The notes: generated from the sequence alone by a model not told the origin. A stretch of 64,000 bases of DNA from Clostridiales bacterium (GCA_017527865.1 JAFXPN010000039.1:1-64000); one strand, 5' to 3'. Positions 1-8,651 are shown, counted from the first letter of the stretch. Made by a program: numbers and translations.

Positions 1-46
1 AGAGATACATTCAGCTGACCGGTACTAATGCCCGAGGACTTGACCA
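1..46 (+). rRNA. 23S ribosomal RNA, 3' end (partial)
   Basis: The first bases carry the conserved end of bacterial 23S rRNA, 'gctgaccggtactaat' followed by 'gaggacttgacc'. The gene enters from the left edge, so only its tail is present. The 3' boundary is placed by eye and could be off by several bases. A 5S gene follows after about 85 nt, so this is the distal end of an rRNA operon. Confidence 0.9.
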
Positions 47-131
47 CAAGTTATGTTCAATGTCTTTTTTATCCAAGACACATCGTCTTGTTCAGCCTCT
101 TATGCAGTCCTGAGGGTATATCCTTCAACCA

Positions 132-249
<118 letters not shown>

Positions 250-260
250 TATATGAAGCT

Positions 261-294
261 CTTGGCGCTAAACGCCAAGGGCTTCTTTTTTTTT
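261..294 (+). terminator. rRNA operon terminator
   Basis: Stem CTTGGCG (261-267) and CGCCAAG (273-279) with a 5-nt loop is followed by GGCTTC and a run of nine T. This is a strong intrinsic terminator for the rRNA operon. Confidence 0.92.
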
Positions 295-303
295 GCAATC
301 TAT

Positions 304-332
304 TTGCTACATAAATGTTTTATTGGTAAGAT
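304..332 (+). promoter_or_regulatory. Promoter of the two-component operon
   Basis: TTGCTA (304-309), a 17-bp spacer and TAAGAT (327-332) fit a sigma-A promoter, about 40 bp before the response regulator start. It lies directly downstream of the rRNA terminator. Confidence 0.6.
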
Positions 333-371
333 GATTTGTAATGTTACTTTTTTACGGGAGATGCGTTTTCT

Positions 372-1082
372 ATGGAAAAGATCTTGATTGTTGACGACGA
401 GCTTCAGATAGTTTCATCAGTTTCCGACGTATTAGGCAGCTTCGGGTTTGAGACGATATCATCAACCGATGCCAAGGAAGGTTTCAGAATGGCTCAGGAG
501 AAGAATCCGGATCTCATCATCCTCGACTGGATGATGCCCAATTATAACGGTCTCCAGTTTACAGAGGACTTAAGAAAGGCAGGAAGCGACGTTCCGATCC
601 TTTTTCTTACGGCAAAGGGGAAGCTTACCGTATATGAGATCGAAGCCTTAAGAAGGGGCGCCGACGATTATATACCGAAGCCCTTCGATCCGACCCTGCT
701 CGTAGAGAGGGTAAAGGTTCTCCTTAAAAGGTCTTCAAGAGGGACCGGAGAGAATAAGCCCGATAATTCCAAGCATGTATACTGTGACGGCGAGCTGGTC
801 ATCGATTACGATGCCATGCAGGTCCTGGTCAACGGCATAAGCTGCGATCTTACCTCCAACGAGTTTAAGCTTGTCCAGTATCTGGAACAGAACGCGGGCC
901 GCGTATGCACCAGGGATGAATTGCTCTCAAAGGTCTGGAATTACGCTTTCTCAGGCGATGTAAGGACCGTTGATGTTACCGTAAGGAGAACCAGAAAGAA
1001 GATCGAACCCAATCAGCCCAATTACAAGTACATACTTACCAGACGCGGTTCAGGTTACTATTTCCCCAAGGAATTTGATTAA
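372..1082 (+). CDS. OmpR/PhoB-family response regulator, WalR-like
   Basis: A cytoplasmic transcription regulator activated by phosphorylation from the adjacent kinase. The receiver domain (about 1-120) has the acidic pair D8/D9, phospho-acceptor D52 in 'LIILDWMMP', T80 and K103 in 'YIPKPF'. The C-terminal half (about 135-235) is a winged-helix DNA-binding domain of the Trans_reg_C type, with 'SNEFKLVQYLEQNAGRV' and 'VDVTVRRTRKKIE'. The length of 236 aa is typical. A GGGAG ribosome site lies before the ATG. The kinase gene starts 11 bp downstream. Synteny with a WalJ-type hydrolase and rlmH suggests a WalR-like role in cell-wall homeostasis; that is inference, and a PhoP-type regulator is the alternative. 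Confidence 0.9.
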   Translation: MEKILIVDDELQIVSSVSDVLGSFGFETISSTDAKEGFRMAQEKNPDLIILDWMMPNYNGLQFTEDLRKAGSDVPILFLTAKGKLTVYEIEALRRGADDYIPKPFDPTLLVERVKVLLKRSSRGTGENKPDNSKHVYCDGELVIDYDAMQVLVNGISCDLTSNEFKLVQYLEQNAGRVCTRDELLSKVWNYAFSGDVRTVDVTVRRTRKKIEPNQPNYKYILTRRGSGYYFPKEFD

Positions 1083-1093
1083 GGGATCTTCCC

Positions 1094-3046
1094 GTGATCG
1101 CTTTCATCACATCTCATCTTGCTCTGGTTACAGTCGGTGTCTGCATACTGATCTTTATGGCCCTGCTGCTGGGTTATATAGTCGGAAACAATGTGTATAA
1201 CCACAAGGCTGACGAACAGGTCGATAAGGTAATTGAGAAGCTCGAATATCAGGGGATCGTAAGATCCTCCATCATAGATAATGTAAATCTCGGCGTTATT
1301 ACATACGATCCGCAGGGACTTGTCTATAACAACAGGACGGTAGAGACCATGGAGGGTTTTCTTCAGGGCGCTGCTGTCCCGCCGACTATCGATGCCTTCC
1401 TCGATATGTTCGAGAAGGACAATCATCTTAAATCCGATTATCTCCTCAATATCGAGAACAAGGATTCCTCGGTCAGGGTCAATTACTGCAATGACGGCAG
1501 GATATTTGAGATAAAGATCCTTCATAAGATATATGAGGACCACAGGCTCGATATCATCATCATCGATGATATTACGCAGCTCAAGGATGACGAGAGAAGG
1601 CAGAAGGATCTGGCAGCCAATGTGTCACATGAGCTTAAGACCCCTCTTACTGTTATAAGGGCTTCAGAGCTGTTTATAAACAATATTACACCAGACAACA
1701 TGCCCACCTACGAAGAGATGAAGAAGTGGGGAAGCCGCGTCATAACGAATGCCGTCAGAATGCAGGATATCGTGCAGGATTTCCTGACGCTGTCGATGTG
1801 TCAGGACAGTGTGCCGATGAGCATAGTGGATATCGGGCAGATCGTCAGCCGGGCGACAGCTTCGGTCGCGGAATATCCGGGACGCGATAAGGTGCAGATA
1901 GAGATCCCTGCCGATATGTACTATCCGCTGGTCTTCGGCAATGAGAATCTTCTCATGCGAGTGGTGATCAATCTTCTGACGAATGCGATCAAATACATAT
2001 CATATGAGGGTAAGACCGTTTCCGACAGGGTGGATATCAAAGTATCCGCCATCGGAGACCGTATAGGGATCGAGGTTTCCGACAACGGAAGGGGAGTGCC
2101 CGAGAAGGATGTTGATTACCTTTTCGAGAGGTTCTTCCGCGTGGATAATTCCGGGTCCCGTGAGGCGGGCGGCTCCGGCATCGGCCTTTCTATTGTCAAA
2201 GACATAGTGGATATGCATGACGGATCCATAAACGTGAGCACGAAGCTCTATGAGGGATCTTCGTTTACCGTAATACTTCCGGTCGCGGGCGCCGTATTCG
2301 AGAGCGTGTATGAGGATGCCGTCTCAGGTATAGTGAGTGAGAAGCCGTATCTTCGGACTGCTGCGGATTTTATGGCGCTTCAGGCGGTAGAGGCCGTGCG
2401 TTCGATGGGTTACTCGGATGTTGAAGATATCGCGGATGAATTCGAGAGTGTTCCTGCGGGACAGAAGAGTCTGAGAGACATTAAGCTTGCAGAACTGTTA
2501 AGGACTCTCGGATCTGAGCGGTATACGGATCTTGTCGACGAACTGACTTATATCGAGCCGGACATGATCGATGACGCGGAAGATATCATCGATGAAGTTT
2601 CGGAACAGGTGATGCCGGCGGAATCCGTTTCTTATGAGATTCCCGAAGAGCAGATCCAGGGTTTCCCCGCAGAACAGGAGACGGAGCCTGTCCCGGAAGG
2701 ACCGGAAGAACCTGCAGTTCCTGAAGAAACGGAGGAAGAGAGGGCGGCAAGAGAAGACCGGATCCGCCGCGAGGAAGCCCAGGCGATACTTACCCAGCAG
2801 ATACTGCCGAGGGCCGTGCCTCAGAAGCCTGCGGCAAAGGAGGAATCAGGTCCGGCAAACGAACATCAGGACAGGAGAGAGGCCGTTACGGTTCATCCGG
2901 AACCCGCTCAGCCGAAGAAGAATACGACAAGAAAGAAGAGGAAAGGAAGTCTTTTCCTTGACTTGGATAACGGTTCTGAAGATAATAATGAGATCGAGAT
3001 TAAGTCTGCCGTAAAGCAGGTCCTTGACGAATCAGAAGGTAAATAA
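1094..3046 (+). CDS. Sensor histidine kinase with long acidic C-terminal tail
   Basis: Membrane-bound partner of the upstream regulator, starting at GTG. One N-terminal membrane segment (about 8-30) leads straight into a cytoplasmic PAS-like region (about 55-165), with no extracellular sensor domain. The kinase core is complete: H179 in 'NVSHELKTPLT', N-box 'INLLTNAIKYI' (292-302), G1 'DNGRG' (330-334) and G2 'GGSGIGL' (359-365). After the ATPase domain ends near residue 400 there are about 250 further residues. They begin with a possibly helical segment, then become Glu/Pro-rich and finish with a basic patch and an acidic end. Ordinary kinases of this type stop near residue 400, so the tail is unusual. 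Synteny suggests WalK. Confidence 0.9.
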   Translation: MIAFITSHLALVTVGVCILIFMALLLGYIVGNNVYNHKADEQVDKVIEKLEYQGIVRSSIIDNVNLGVITYDPQGLVYNNRTVETMEGFLQGAAVPPTIDAFLDMFEKDNHLKSDYLLNIENKDSSVRVNYCNDGRIFEIKILHKIYEDHRLDIIIIDDITQLKDDERRQKDLAANVSHELKTPLTVIRASELFINNITPDNMPTYEEMKKWGSRVITNAVRMQDIVQDFLTLSMCQDSVPMSIVDIGQIVSRATASVAEYPGRDKVQIEIPADMYYPLVFGNENLLMRVVINLLTNAIKYISYEGKTVSDRVDIKVSAIGDRIGIEVSDNGRGVPEKDVDYLFERFFRVDNSGSREAGGSGIGLSIVKDIVDMHDGSINVSTKLYEGSSFTVILPVAGAVFESVYEDAVSGIVSEKPYLRTAADFMALQAVEAVRSMGYSDVEDIADEFESVPAGQKSLRDIKLAELLRTLGSERYTDLVDELTYIEPDMIDDAEDIIDEVSEQVMPAESVSYEIPEEQIQGFPAEQETEPVPEGPEEPAVPEETEEERAAREDRIRREEAQAILTQQILPRAVPQKPAAKEESGPANEHQDRREAVTVHPEPAQPKKNTTRKKRKGSLFLDLDNGSEDNNEIEIKSAVKQVLDESEGK

Positions 3047-3047
3047 C

Positions 3048-4370
3048 TTGGATTCATATTCATATAAGATAACAGGCGGCAAGCCGCTTAAGGGACATAT
3101 AAACATCAGCGGGAGCAAGAATGCTGTATTGGGCATCCTCGCTGCTTCTATGATGATCGACGGAACGTGCACACTGGAGAACGTTCCGGACATCTCGGAT
3201 GTTCATGTAATGGTAAAGATATGCGAGTCTATCGGGGCGAAGATCGAGACTGAGCTTACTCCGGAAGGATCTGTGACCCTTCACATTGACCCGCGCGGCA
3301 TCGATACATACGAGGCGACGGGACCTTCCGTTTCCAAGATCAGGGCATCTTATTATCTTCTCGGCGCACTTCTCGGCAGAGGGGGAAAGGCATCGCTGCG
3401 CATGCCCGGAGGATGTGACTTCGGACAGAGACCCATTGACCTGCATCTTAAGGCTTTCAGACAGATGGGCGCCAAAGGAGCTGATTTCAGGAATATAAAC
3501 GGAGGCATTATCTCTCTGCACGCGGATCCTTTGCGCGGCGCAAGCATATTCCTTGATATCGTCAGCGTAGGCGCGACGATCAATATCATGCTCGCGGCTT
3601 CAAAAGCACAGGGCAAGACCACTATCGTTAATGCAGCTAAGGAACCGCACATCGTCGATGTGGCGAACTTCCTGAACTCTATGGGAGCGAAGATCAAGGG
3701 CGCCGGCACGGATACGATCAAGATCACCGGTGTTGACAAGCTGCCCGGAAACTTTACATATTCCATTATCCCGGACCAGATCGAGGCGGGGACATATATG
3801 ATAGCCGCCGCGGTTACGAACGGAGATGTTACCATTCACAATATCATCCCGACCCACATGGATCCGCTGTCGTCGAAGATGCGCGAGATGGGATACTCGA
3901 TAGATGAGGGTGACGATTATCTGAGGGTCTACAGGGATCCTGAAGAACCTGTATGGGGAACAAATGTCAAGACTGCCCCGTACCCCGGATTCCCGACGGA
4001 TCTTCAGCCGCAGACCGTTGTCCTGCTTTGCCTGTCGGAAGGACAGAGCAAGATGGACGAGGATGTCTGGGAGAACAGATATCAGTATATTCCGGAACTT
4101 CAGCGGATGGGAGCGAATATCAGTATCTTCGACCACATCGCGCTTATCAACGGGATCGATCATTTTTCCAGCGCACAGGTAAAGGCGACCGACCTAAGGG
4201 CCGGAGCAGCTCTCGTATGCGCCGCTCTTGCCGCAGACGGAACCTCTTATATCGATGAAGCCAGAAGGATCGACCGCGGTTATGAGAAGATCGTCGATAA
4301 GTTAAGATCGCTCGGCGCCGATATCGAGATCGCGGGCAGCCTTAATCTTTACGAGGACAAAGAGGCCTGA
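3048..4370 (+). CDS. murA: UDP-N-acetylglucosamine 1-carboxyvinyltransferase
   Basis: Catalyses the first committed step of peptidoglycan synthesis, adding enolpyruvate from PEP to UDP-GlcNAc in the cytoplasm. The N-terminal 'SGSKNA' (K24, N25) and the active-site loop 'MPGGCDFGQRPIDLH' with catalytic Cys123 are intact, so fosfomycin sensitivity would be expected from this residue. I chose the TTG at 3048 because GAAGG lies 8 nt upstream and it starts one base after the kinase stop. A TTG at 3024 would overlap the kinase end. This gives 440 aa, close to the usual 420-435. Placement between a WalK-like kinase and a WalJ-like hydrolase links it to wall control. Confidence 0.95.
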   Translation: MDSYSYKITGGKPLKGHINISGSKNAVLGILAASMMIDGTCTLENVPDISDVHVMVKICESIGAKIETELTPEGSVTLHIDPRGIDTYEATGPSVSKIRASYYLLGALLGRGGKASLRMPGGCDFGQRPIDLHLKAFRQMGAKGADFRNINGGIISLHADPLRGASIFLDIVSVGATINIMLAASKAQGKTTIVNAAKEPHIVDVANFLNSMGAKIKGAGTDTIKITGVDKLPGNFTYSIIPDQIEAGTYMIAAAVTNGDVTIHNIIPTHMDPLSSKMREMGYSIDEGDDYLRVYRDPEEPVWGTNVKTAPYPGFPTDLQPQTVVLLCLSEGQSKMDEDVWENRYQYIPELQRMGANISIFDHIALINGIDHFSSAQVKATDLRAGAALVCAALAADGTSYIDEARRIDRGYEKIVDKLRSLGADIEIAGSLNLYEDKEA

Positions 4371-4371
4371 T

Positions 4372-5166
4372 ATGGAACTTATCCCGCTCTTCTCGGGAAG
4401 TTCCGGCAATGCAACGCTGGTCAGGACTTCCGGTGCAAACATCCTTATAGATGCGGGAAAGAACTGCAAGGCCATCGTCAACGCCCTTAACGAAGCAGGC
4501 ACGGATCCGTGCGATATAGATGCCGTATTGATCACGCATTCCCATACCGATCATGTAAGCGGCCTTGATGTCTTTATAAGAAAATACCCCTCGGCGCTGT
4601 ATGCGACGGAAGGCACATTCCGAGGGATGGCAAGGCGTTTTACCAAACCTCACGACTCGACTCCTGATATAAGGATAACTCCCGGCGTACGCACGAAGGT
4701 CAGTGACGGGGTCTTTATCGAAGCTTTTGCGACCCCGCACGATGCAGCGGGATCTGTCTGCTATAAGATCACTGAAGCGGATCAGGCATGCGTTGTCGCT
4801 ACAGACCTGGGCGTTGTGACAGATGAGCTCAAGAGTTTTATTAAAGGCGCGGATGCGGTGCTCCTCGAATCAAACTATGACAGGCATATGCTGGTCTACG
4901 GACCTTACCCCGAGGAACTCAAGATAAGGATCGCAGGAGACGGAGGCCACATCAGCAATGATGACTGCGCGGAAGTCGTGAAGTATCTCATAGACAACGG
5001 TACGAGAAGGTTTATCCTGGCTCATCTTTCCGAGCAGAACAATACGCCCGCGAAGGCTGAAAGCACTGTATGTGACTACCTTGCCTCGTTCAAGCTTAAA
5101 AGAGATTCCGATTATGAGATGATGGTAGCAAGAAGGCACGAGCCTACCGCGGGATTCTGTTTCTGA
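4372..5166 (+). CDS. walJ: MBL-fold metallohydrolase, WalJ/YycJ family
   Basis: A 264-aa cytoplasmic metallo-beta-lactamase-fold protein. The metal-binding motif is 'THSHTDH' (H56, H58, D60, H61), with further ligands likely at 'ATPHDA' and 'ILAHLSEQNN'. The family is found next to WalRK in Firmicutes and is implicated in coordinating DNA replication or wall synthesis, though the reaction is not firmly known. It starts one base after the murA stop, so it is almost certainly co-transcribed. RlmH follows after one base. Confidence 0.88.
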   Translation: MELIPLFSGSSGNATLVRTSGANILIDAGKNCKAIVNALNEAGTDPCDIDAVLITHSHTDHVSGLDVFIRKYPSALYATEGTFRGMARRFTKPHDSTPDIRITPGVRTKVSDGVFIEAFATPHDAAGSVCYKITEADQACVVATDLGVVTDELKSFIKGADAVLLESNYDRHMLVYGPYPEELKIRIAGDGGHISNDDCAEVVKYLIDNGTRRFILAHLSEQNNTPAKAESTVCDYLASFKLKRDSDYEMMVARRHEPTAGFCF

Positions 5167-5167
5167 C

Positions 5168-5632
5168 ATGAAGATAGTATTGATAAGTCCCGGTAAGACC
5201 CGTGAGAAATGGCTCAACGAAGGCATCGCGGAGTATGTGAAGCGTCTGTCGCGCTACTGCAGCGTTGATATCGCGGAAGTCGAGGCAAGTCCCGATCACA
5301 TACCCGTTGCCCGCGCGCTCGAAGAAGAGGGACAGCGCATGCTGTCCAGGGTGAAGCCCGGGGACAGGGTCTGGGCAATAGATCTTCACGGGAAGGAAAT
5401 GACTTCTGAGCAGATATCATCATCACTTATCTCCTCTCTCGAAAAGGGCGGCGGCAGGCTCTTCATCCTTATCGGCGGGAGCAACGGACTGTCGCCTGAA
5501 GTAACGGAACGTGCGGACTTGAGACTTTGTCTGGGAAAACACACGATGACGCACACGATGACGCGGCTCATAGTTCTGGAGCAGATATACAGGGGCTTTA
5601 AGATATATAACAACGAGAACTACCATAAGTGA
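5168..5632 (+). CDS. rlmH: 23S rRNA pseudouridine-1915 N3-methyltransferase
   Basis: Methylates pseudouridine 1915 in helix 69 of 23S rRNA, using SAM, on assembled 70S ribosomes. The protein is a small SPOUT methyltransferase of 154 aa, the normal length. Visible are 'FILIGGSNGLSPEV' (the SAM-binding knot) and the C-terminal 'HTMTRLIVLEQIYRGFKI' ending in 'YHK', as in the family. It abuts the upstream hydrolase gene with no separate ribosome site, suggesting coupled translation. The same neighbour pair occurs at the WalRK locus of Bacillus. Confidence 0.95.
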   Translation: MKIVLISPGKTREKWLNEGIAEYVKRLSRYCSVDIAEVEASPDHIPVARALEEEGQRMLSRVKPGDRVWAIDLHGKEMTSEQISSSLISSLEKGGGRLFILIGGSNGLSPEVTERADLRLCLGKHTMTHTMTRLIVLEQIYRGFKIYNNENYHK

Positions 5633-5641
5633 TGTTATAAT
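5633..5641 (+). promoter_or_regulatory. Extended -10 promoter for the Hsp70 gene, probably leaderless
   Basis: TG-T-TATAAT (5633-5641) is a consensus extended -10 element. Only six bases separate it from the ATG at 5648, so transcription would start at or next to the start codon. No Shine-Dalgarno sequence is present. No convincing -35 is seen, as is usual for extended -10 promoters. Confidence 0.55.
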
Positions 5642-5647
5642 CAACCC

Positions 5648-7321
5648 ATGGCAAGGATAGGAATCGATCTGGGGACCACCAACAGTCTGGCGGTCGCATA
5701 TAAGGATGATAAGCCCGTAAAGATATTGAACAGCTTAGGGTCTTTTATCACGCCATCCGCAGTCAGCGCGGATGATGACGGCAAGATCATCGTGGGTCAG
5801 CCCGCAAGGGACAGACTGATCTCCCATCCGGACCGCTCGGCTTCGGAATTCAAGCGCGATATGGGAACAAGAACGACTGTTGTTCTCGGAGGCAACGAAT
5901 ATACTCCCGAGGAACTTTCTTCTCTGATATTAAAGAAATTAAAGGCAGATGCCGAAGCTTTTTTGGGGGAACCCGTTGAAGAAGCGATCATAAGTGTCCC
6001 CGCTTATTTTGACGATAACAGCAGAAGAGCGACGAGGATCGCTGCGGAACTGTCTGGCCTTAATGTGGAGAGACTCATCAATGAGCCTTCCGCTGCGGCC
6101 CTTTCCTATCTTACGAAGAACGGTTACGAAGACGGCACCTACATGGTGATCGATTTCGGAGGGGGAACCCTTGACGTTTCCGTCGTCGATGTATTCGATG
6201 ACATTATCGAGATACTTGCCGTTGCAGGTGACAACAAGCTCGGCGGCAAGGATTTTAACGAAGCCGTAGCCAGGGATTTTTGCAAGAAGAACGATCTTGA
6301 TTACGGCGCTCTGTCTTCTGTTGAGAAGGCTGTTGTTTACCGGGCTGCGGAAAGAGCGAAGATGGAGCTTTCCTCGGTTCCGATGGTCATGATGGAGATA
6401 CCGCTCGAACAGCACAAATATGTACTGACCCTGACGAATAAAGAGCTTATCAGGATCTCGAAGGATATCTTCGGCAGGATAAGAGAGCCCGTCCGCAAGG
6501 CGATACATGACAGCCGCAAGAAACTTGAGGACATAGATACGGTCATCCTTGTAGGCGGCTCGTGCAGGATGCCGACAGTAAGGGAATTCATAAAGAAGAT
6601 CACGGGCATAGACCCCGATACTTCGGTGGATCCCGATACCGCGATCGCCGAGGGCGCCGCGATATATGCCGCCATGAAGAATAAGGATCTCAAGGATGTC
6701 ATACTGACGGATATATGCCCTTTTACTCTGGGCGTGGCGGTCAATAACGACATACTTAACGACGGATCAAAGATCATGAGCCCCATCATACCGAGGAACA
6801 ACACGCTTCCTTCTTCTATCCAAAGATCCTACAGCGCGTCGCATGATAACCAGACCGGCATTACACTTGAGATCTATCAGGGCGAGAACATCCACCCTGA
6901 TGAGAATCTCTTTATAGGCGAATTGAAGCTTTCCTGCCCGCCCTGCAAGAGAAACGAGAAGATATGCGACGTCAAGATGACATACGATATCAACGGGATC
7001 CTTATCGTTGATGTGACGACGACTGACGGAGCCAAAGCGACAAAAGCTTTTCGAAGCAACAGCAGCGTGCTGTCGGAAGATGAGATCGACAGGATGAGAT
7101 CAAAGATGGAGGCTTCCATGCTCATCCGTCCCGAGGACGAGAAGTACAAAGCGCTTATAGCACGGGCCGAGAGAGTGTATGAGCAGTCATATGTGGAGAC
7201 CAGAAGCATAATAGCGACGCACCTGATGAACTTCCGGGCGGCTCTCGAACGCCAGGACATTATCAGGGTAAGGGAGACATATAAGGCTCTCTCGGATCTG
7301 CTCGATACTCTGGAATACTGA
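5648..7321 (+). CDS. Hsp70-family chaperone, short form
   Basis: A 557-aa DnaK-like ATPase. The nucleotide-binding domain (about 1-350) has phosphate loop 'GIDLGTTNS' at residues 4-12, 'VIDFGGGTLDVSVVDV' and 'LVGGSCRMPTVREFI'. The substrate-binding beta domain follows (about 360-470, with 'FTLGVAVNN' and 'IYQGEN'). The helical lid is short compared with the roughly 610-640 aa of housekeeping DnaK. It is therefore a secondary Hsp70, similar in size to HscC-type proteins. The next gene, one base downstream, encodes a J-domain-like protein, so the pair probably forms a dedicated chaperone system. No Shine-Dalgarno is visible; see the promoter entry. Confidence 0.88.
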   Translation: MARIGIDLGTTNSLAVAYKDDKPVKILNSLGSFITPSAVSADDDGKIIVGQPARDRLISHPDRSASEFKRDMGTRTTVVLGGNEYTPEELSSLILKKLKADAEAFLGEPVEEAIISVPAYFDDNSRRATRIAAELSGLNVERLINEPSAAALSYLTKNGYEDGTYMVIDFGGGTLDVSVVDVFDDIIEILAVAGDNKLGGKDFNEAVARDFCKKNDLDYGALSSVEKAVVYRAAERAKMELSSVPMVMMEIPLEQHKYVLTLTNKELIRISKDIFGRIREPVRKAIHDSRKKLEDIDTVILVGGSCRMPTVREFIKKITGIDPDTSVDPDTAIAEGAAIYAAMKNKDLKDVILTDICPFTLGVAVNNDILNDGSKIMSPIIPRNNTLPSSIQRSYSASHDNQTGITLEIYQGENIHPDENLFIGELKLSCPPCKRNEKICDVKMTYDINGILIVDVTTTDGAKATKAFRSNSSVLSEDEIDRMRSKMEASMLIRPEDEKYKALIARAERVYEQSYVETRSIIATHLMNFRAALERQDIIRVRETYKALSDLLDTLEY

Positions 7322-7322
7322 T

Positions 7323-8591
7323 ATGGAGATATTCCGCGATATACTGGGGATAGAGCCGACTACTGATGAGAAGAAGATCAGGAGAGCATATTCGGCGCTC
7401 ATAAAGATACACAATCCCGAAGATGACGAGGAAGAGTTTAAGAAGATAAACACAGCCTACAAGACGGCGATGGAATTTGCGCGCCGTTTTGCTCATCTTG
7501 AGGTACCCGATGAACGGATAAAGATCACGGATGTGCGGGAGGACGGATCGATCCAAGTCAGATTCCTTGATGAGAACGGGCAGCCTCTGAATCTCGCTCC
7601 TTCCGGTGGCATATCCGCGCCCGCAAAAGCCGGGAAAGAGAGAAAGAAAACGGAAGACACCGGCCCCGGCGCCTTTGAATTCGATGACATAGACACGACG
7701 GTTGTTAAGGATCTTTCAAAGGACGAGATCGACAGGATGGCCGGATTCATCGATATCGCCCCCGGATTCCCGGTTCCCGACAGCGGGAGGGGCAGAAAGC
7801 TCAAGGCCTTTATCGAAGAACATGAGCTCGTGAAGTACCTCGGAAGGAAGGCCGGGCCGGACGAACTCGAACAATGCCGTGAGGATGCGCTCTATACGGC
7901 AGGGCTCATACTCCGTGAAAAGGAGCTTGCGGGCGAAAAGATACTCTGGAGGTTTTTCTTCCTGTCGCCTGAAGTATGTTCCCTTTATGATGATCTTTCC
8001 TTTTATATAAAACTCGAGAAGCTTATCAACGATACGGTAACGGAACCTTGGATGGCAGCCGTTATCTCAGAAGGCAGCCCAATGCGGCCAAGATCATATA
8101 TCATCAGGACCCGTGACGGAAAGCAGGCACTGAAGACAGACTTCATCTCGCGTGTCCCTTTCCGCTACGCGAAGGACAAGTATCCCAGGCTCGATCTGCT
8201 CATGAGAAATGAGAATCCCGAAGAATACGGTAAGCTCTGCGGGTTCTTAAGCTCGGTCCGCGTTAATCTGTACGGGCTTTTGATGCCGTCTGTCAGGCTC
8301 TTTGCAAAGGAAGCGTCAGATGATTTTATGTTTGCCTTTAATTACATACTGACATCGCCGGACTGCAGTGACATGAGGGAGAACAGGCTGTTGTGGAAGC
8401 TGTTCTTTAAGGGGTCATTGATGAGTCCGATGACAGAGGACAAGGATGTCCGCGCCGCGCTCAACAAATATACGCTGGAGCATAATGTTAATAAGAGGAT
8501 CCTTAAGCTCATCAGGAAAGAGGCTTCATTCGGTGCAAGAATGGCCGTCAAAAGAAGAAAAGATGACCGTGAGTGGTATTACCTTGTTTGA
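7323..8591 (+). CDS. Divergent J-domain protein, probable Hsp70 partner
   Basis: Residues 3-55 read as a J domain ('FRDILGIEPTTDEKKIRRAY' helps place helices I and II, and 'FKKINTAYKTAMEF' is helix III). The invariant HPD loop is changed to H30-N-P-E-D, so the Asp is displaced by one or two positions. A linker and a long helical region (about 110-422) of unknown function follow, with no glycine/phenylalanine stretch or zinc fingers. It is co-transcribed with the Hsp70 gene (one-base gap). J-like proteins with altered HPD occur in Clostridia, but their partners are mostly untested. Its stop codon overlaps the -35 element of the his promoter. Confidence 0.7.
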   Translation: MEIFRDILGIEPTTDEKKIRRAYSALIKIHNPEDDEEEFKKINTAYKTAMEFARRFAHLEVPDERIKITDVREDGSIQVRFLDENGQPLNLAPSGGISAPAKAGKERKKTEDTGPGAFEFDDIDTTVVKDLSKDEIDRMAGFIDIAPGFPVPDSGRGRKLKAFIEEHELVKYLGRKAGPDELEQCREDALYTAGLILREKELAGEKILWRFFFLSPEVCSLYDDLSFYIKLEKLINDTVTEPWMAAVISEGSPMRPRSYIIRTRDGKQALKTDFISRVPFRYAKDKYPRLDLLMRNENPEEYGKLCGFLSSVRVNLYGLLMPSVRLFAKEASDDFMFAFNYILTSPDCSDMRENRLLWKLFFKGSLMSPMTEDKDVRAALNKYTLEHNVNKRILKLIRKEASFGARMAVKRRKDDREWYYLV

Positions 8592-8616
8592 CAAAGCCGT
8601 GAGGTGTCTGTATAAT
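8588..8616 (+). promoter_or_regulatory. his promoter: Consensus promoter of the histidine operon
   Basis: TTGACA (8588-8593), exactly 17 bp, then TATAAT (8611-8616) is a perfect sigma-A consensus. The -35 overlaps the stop codon of the J-domain gene. Such a strong promoter normally implies repression, matching the palindrome just downstream. Confidence 0.9.
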
Positions 8617-8623
8617 GCACGGG

Positions 8624-8651
8624 TACTTTAGCGCTTTAGTGTGCTAAAGTA
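8624..8651 (+). promoter_or_regulatory. Operator-like palindrome at the his transcription start
   Basis: TACTTTAGC (8624-8632) is the perfect inverted complement of GCTAAAGTA (8643-8651). Within it lies a tighter palindrome CTTTAG-TGTG-CTAAAG (8634-8649), with a third CTTTAG at 8626-8631. The TTTAG-N4-CTAAA layout is the same as the TrpR operator core ACTAG-N4-CTAGT. It starts about 8 bp after the -10, so a bound protein would block initiation. A TrpR-family repressor of his genes (YerC/HisR) has been proposed in Firmicutes; assignment here is inference. Confidence 0.6.
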
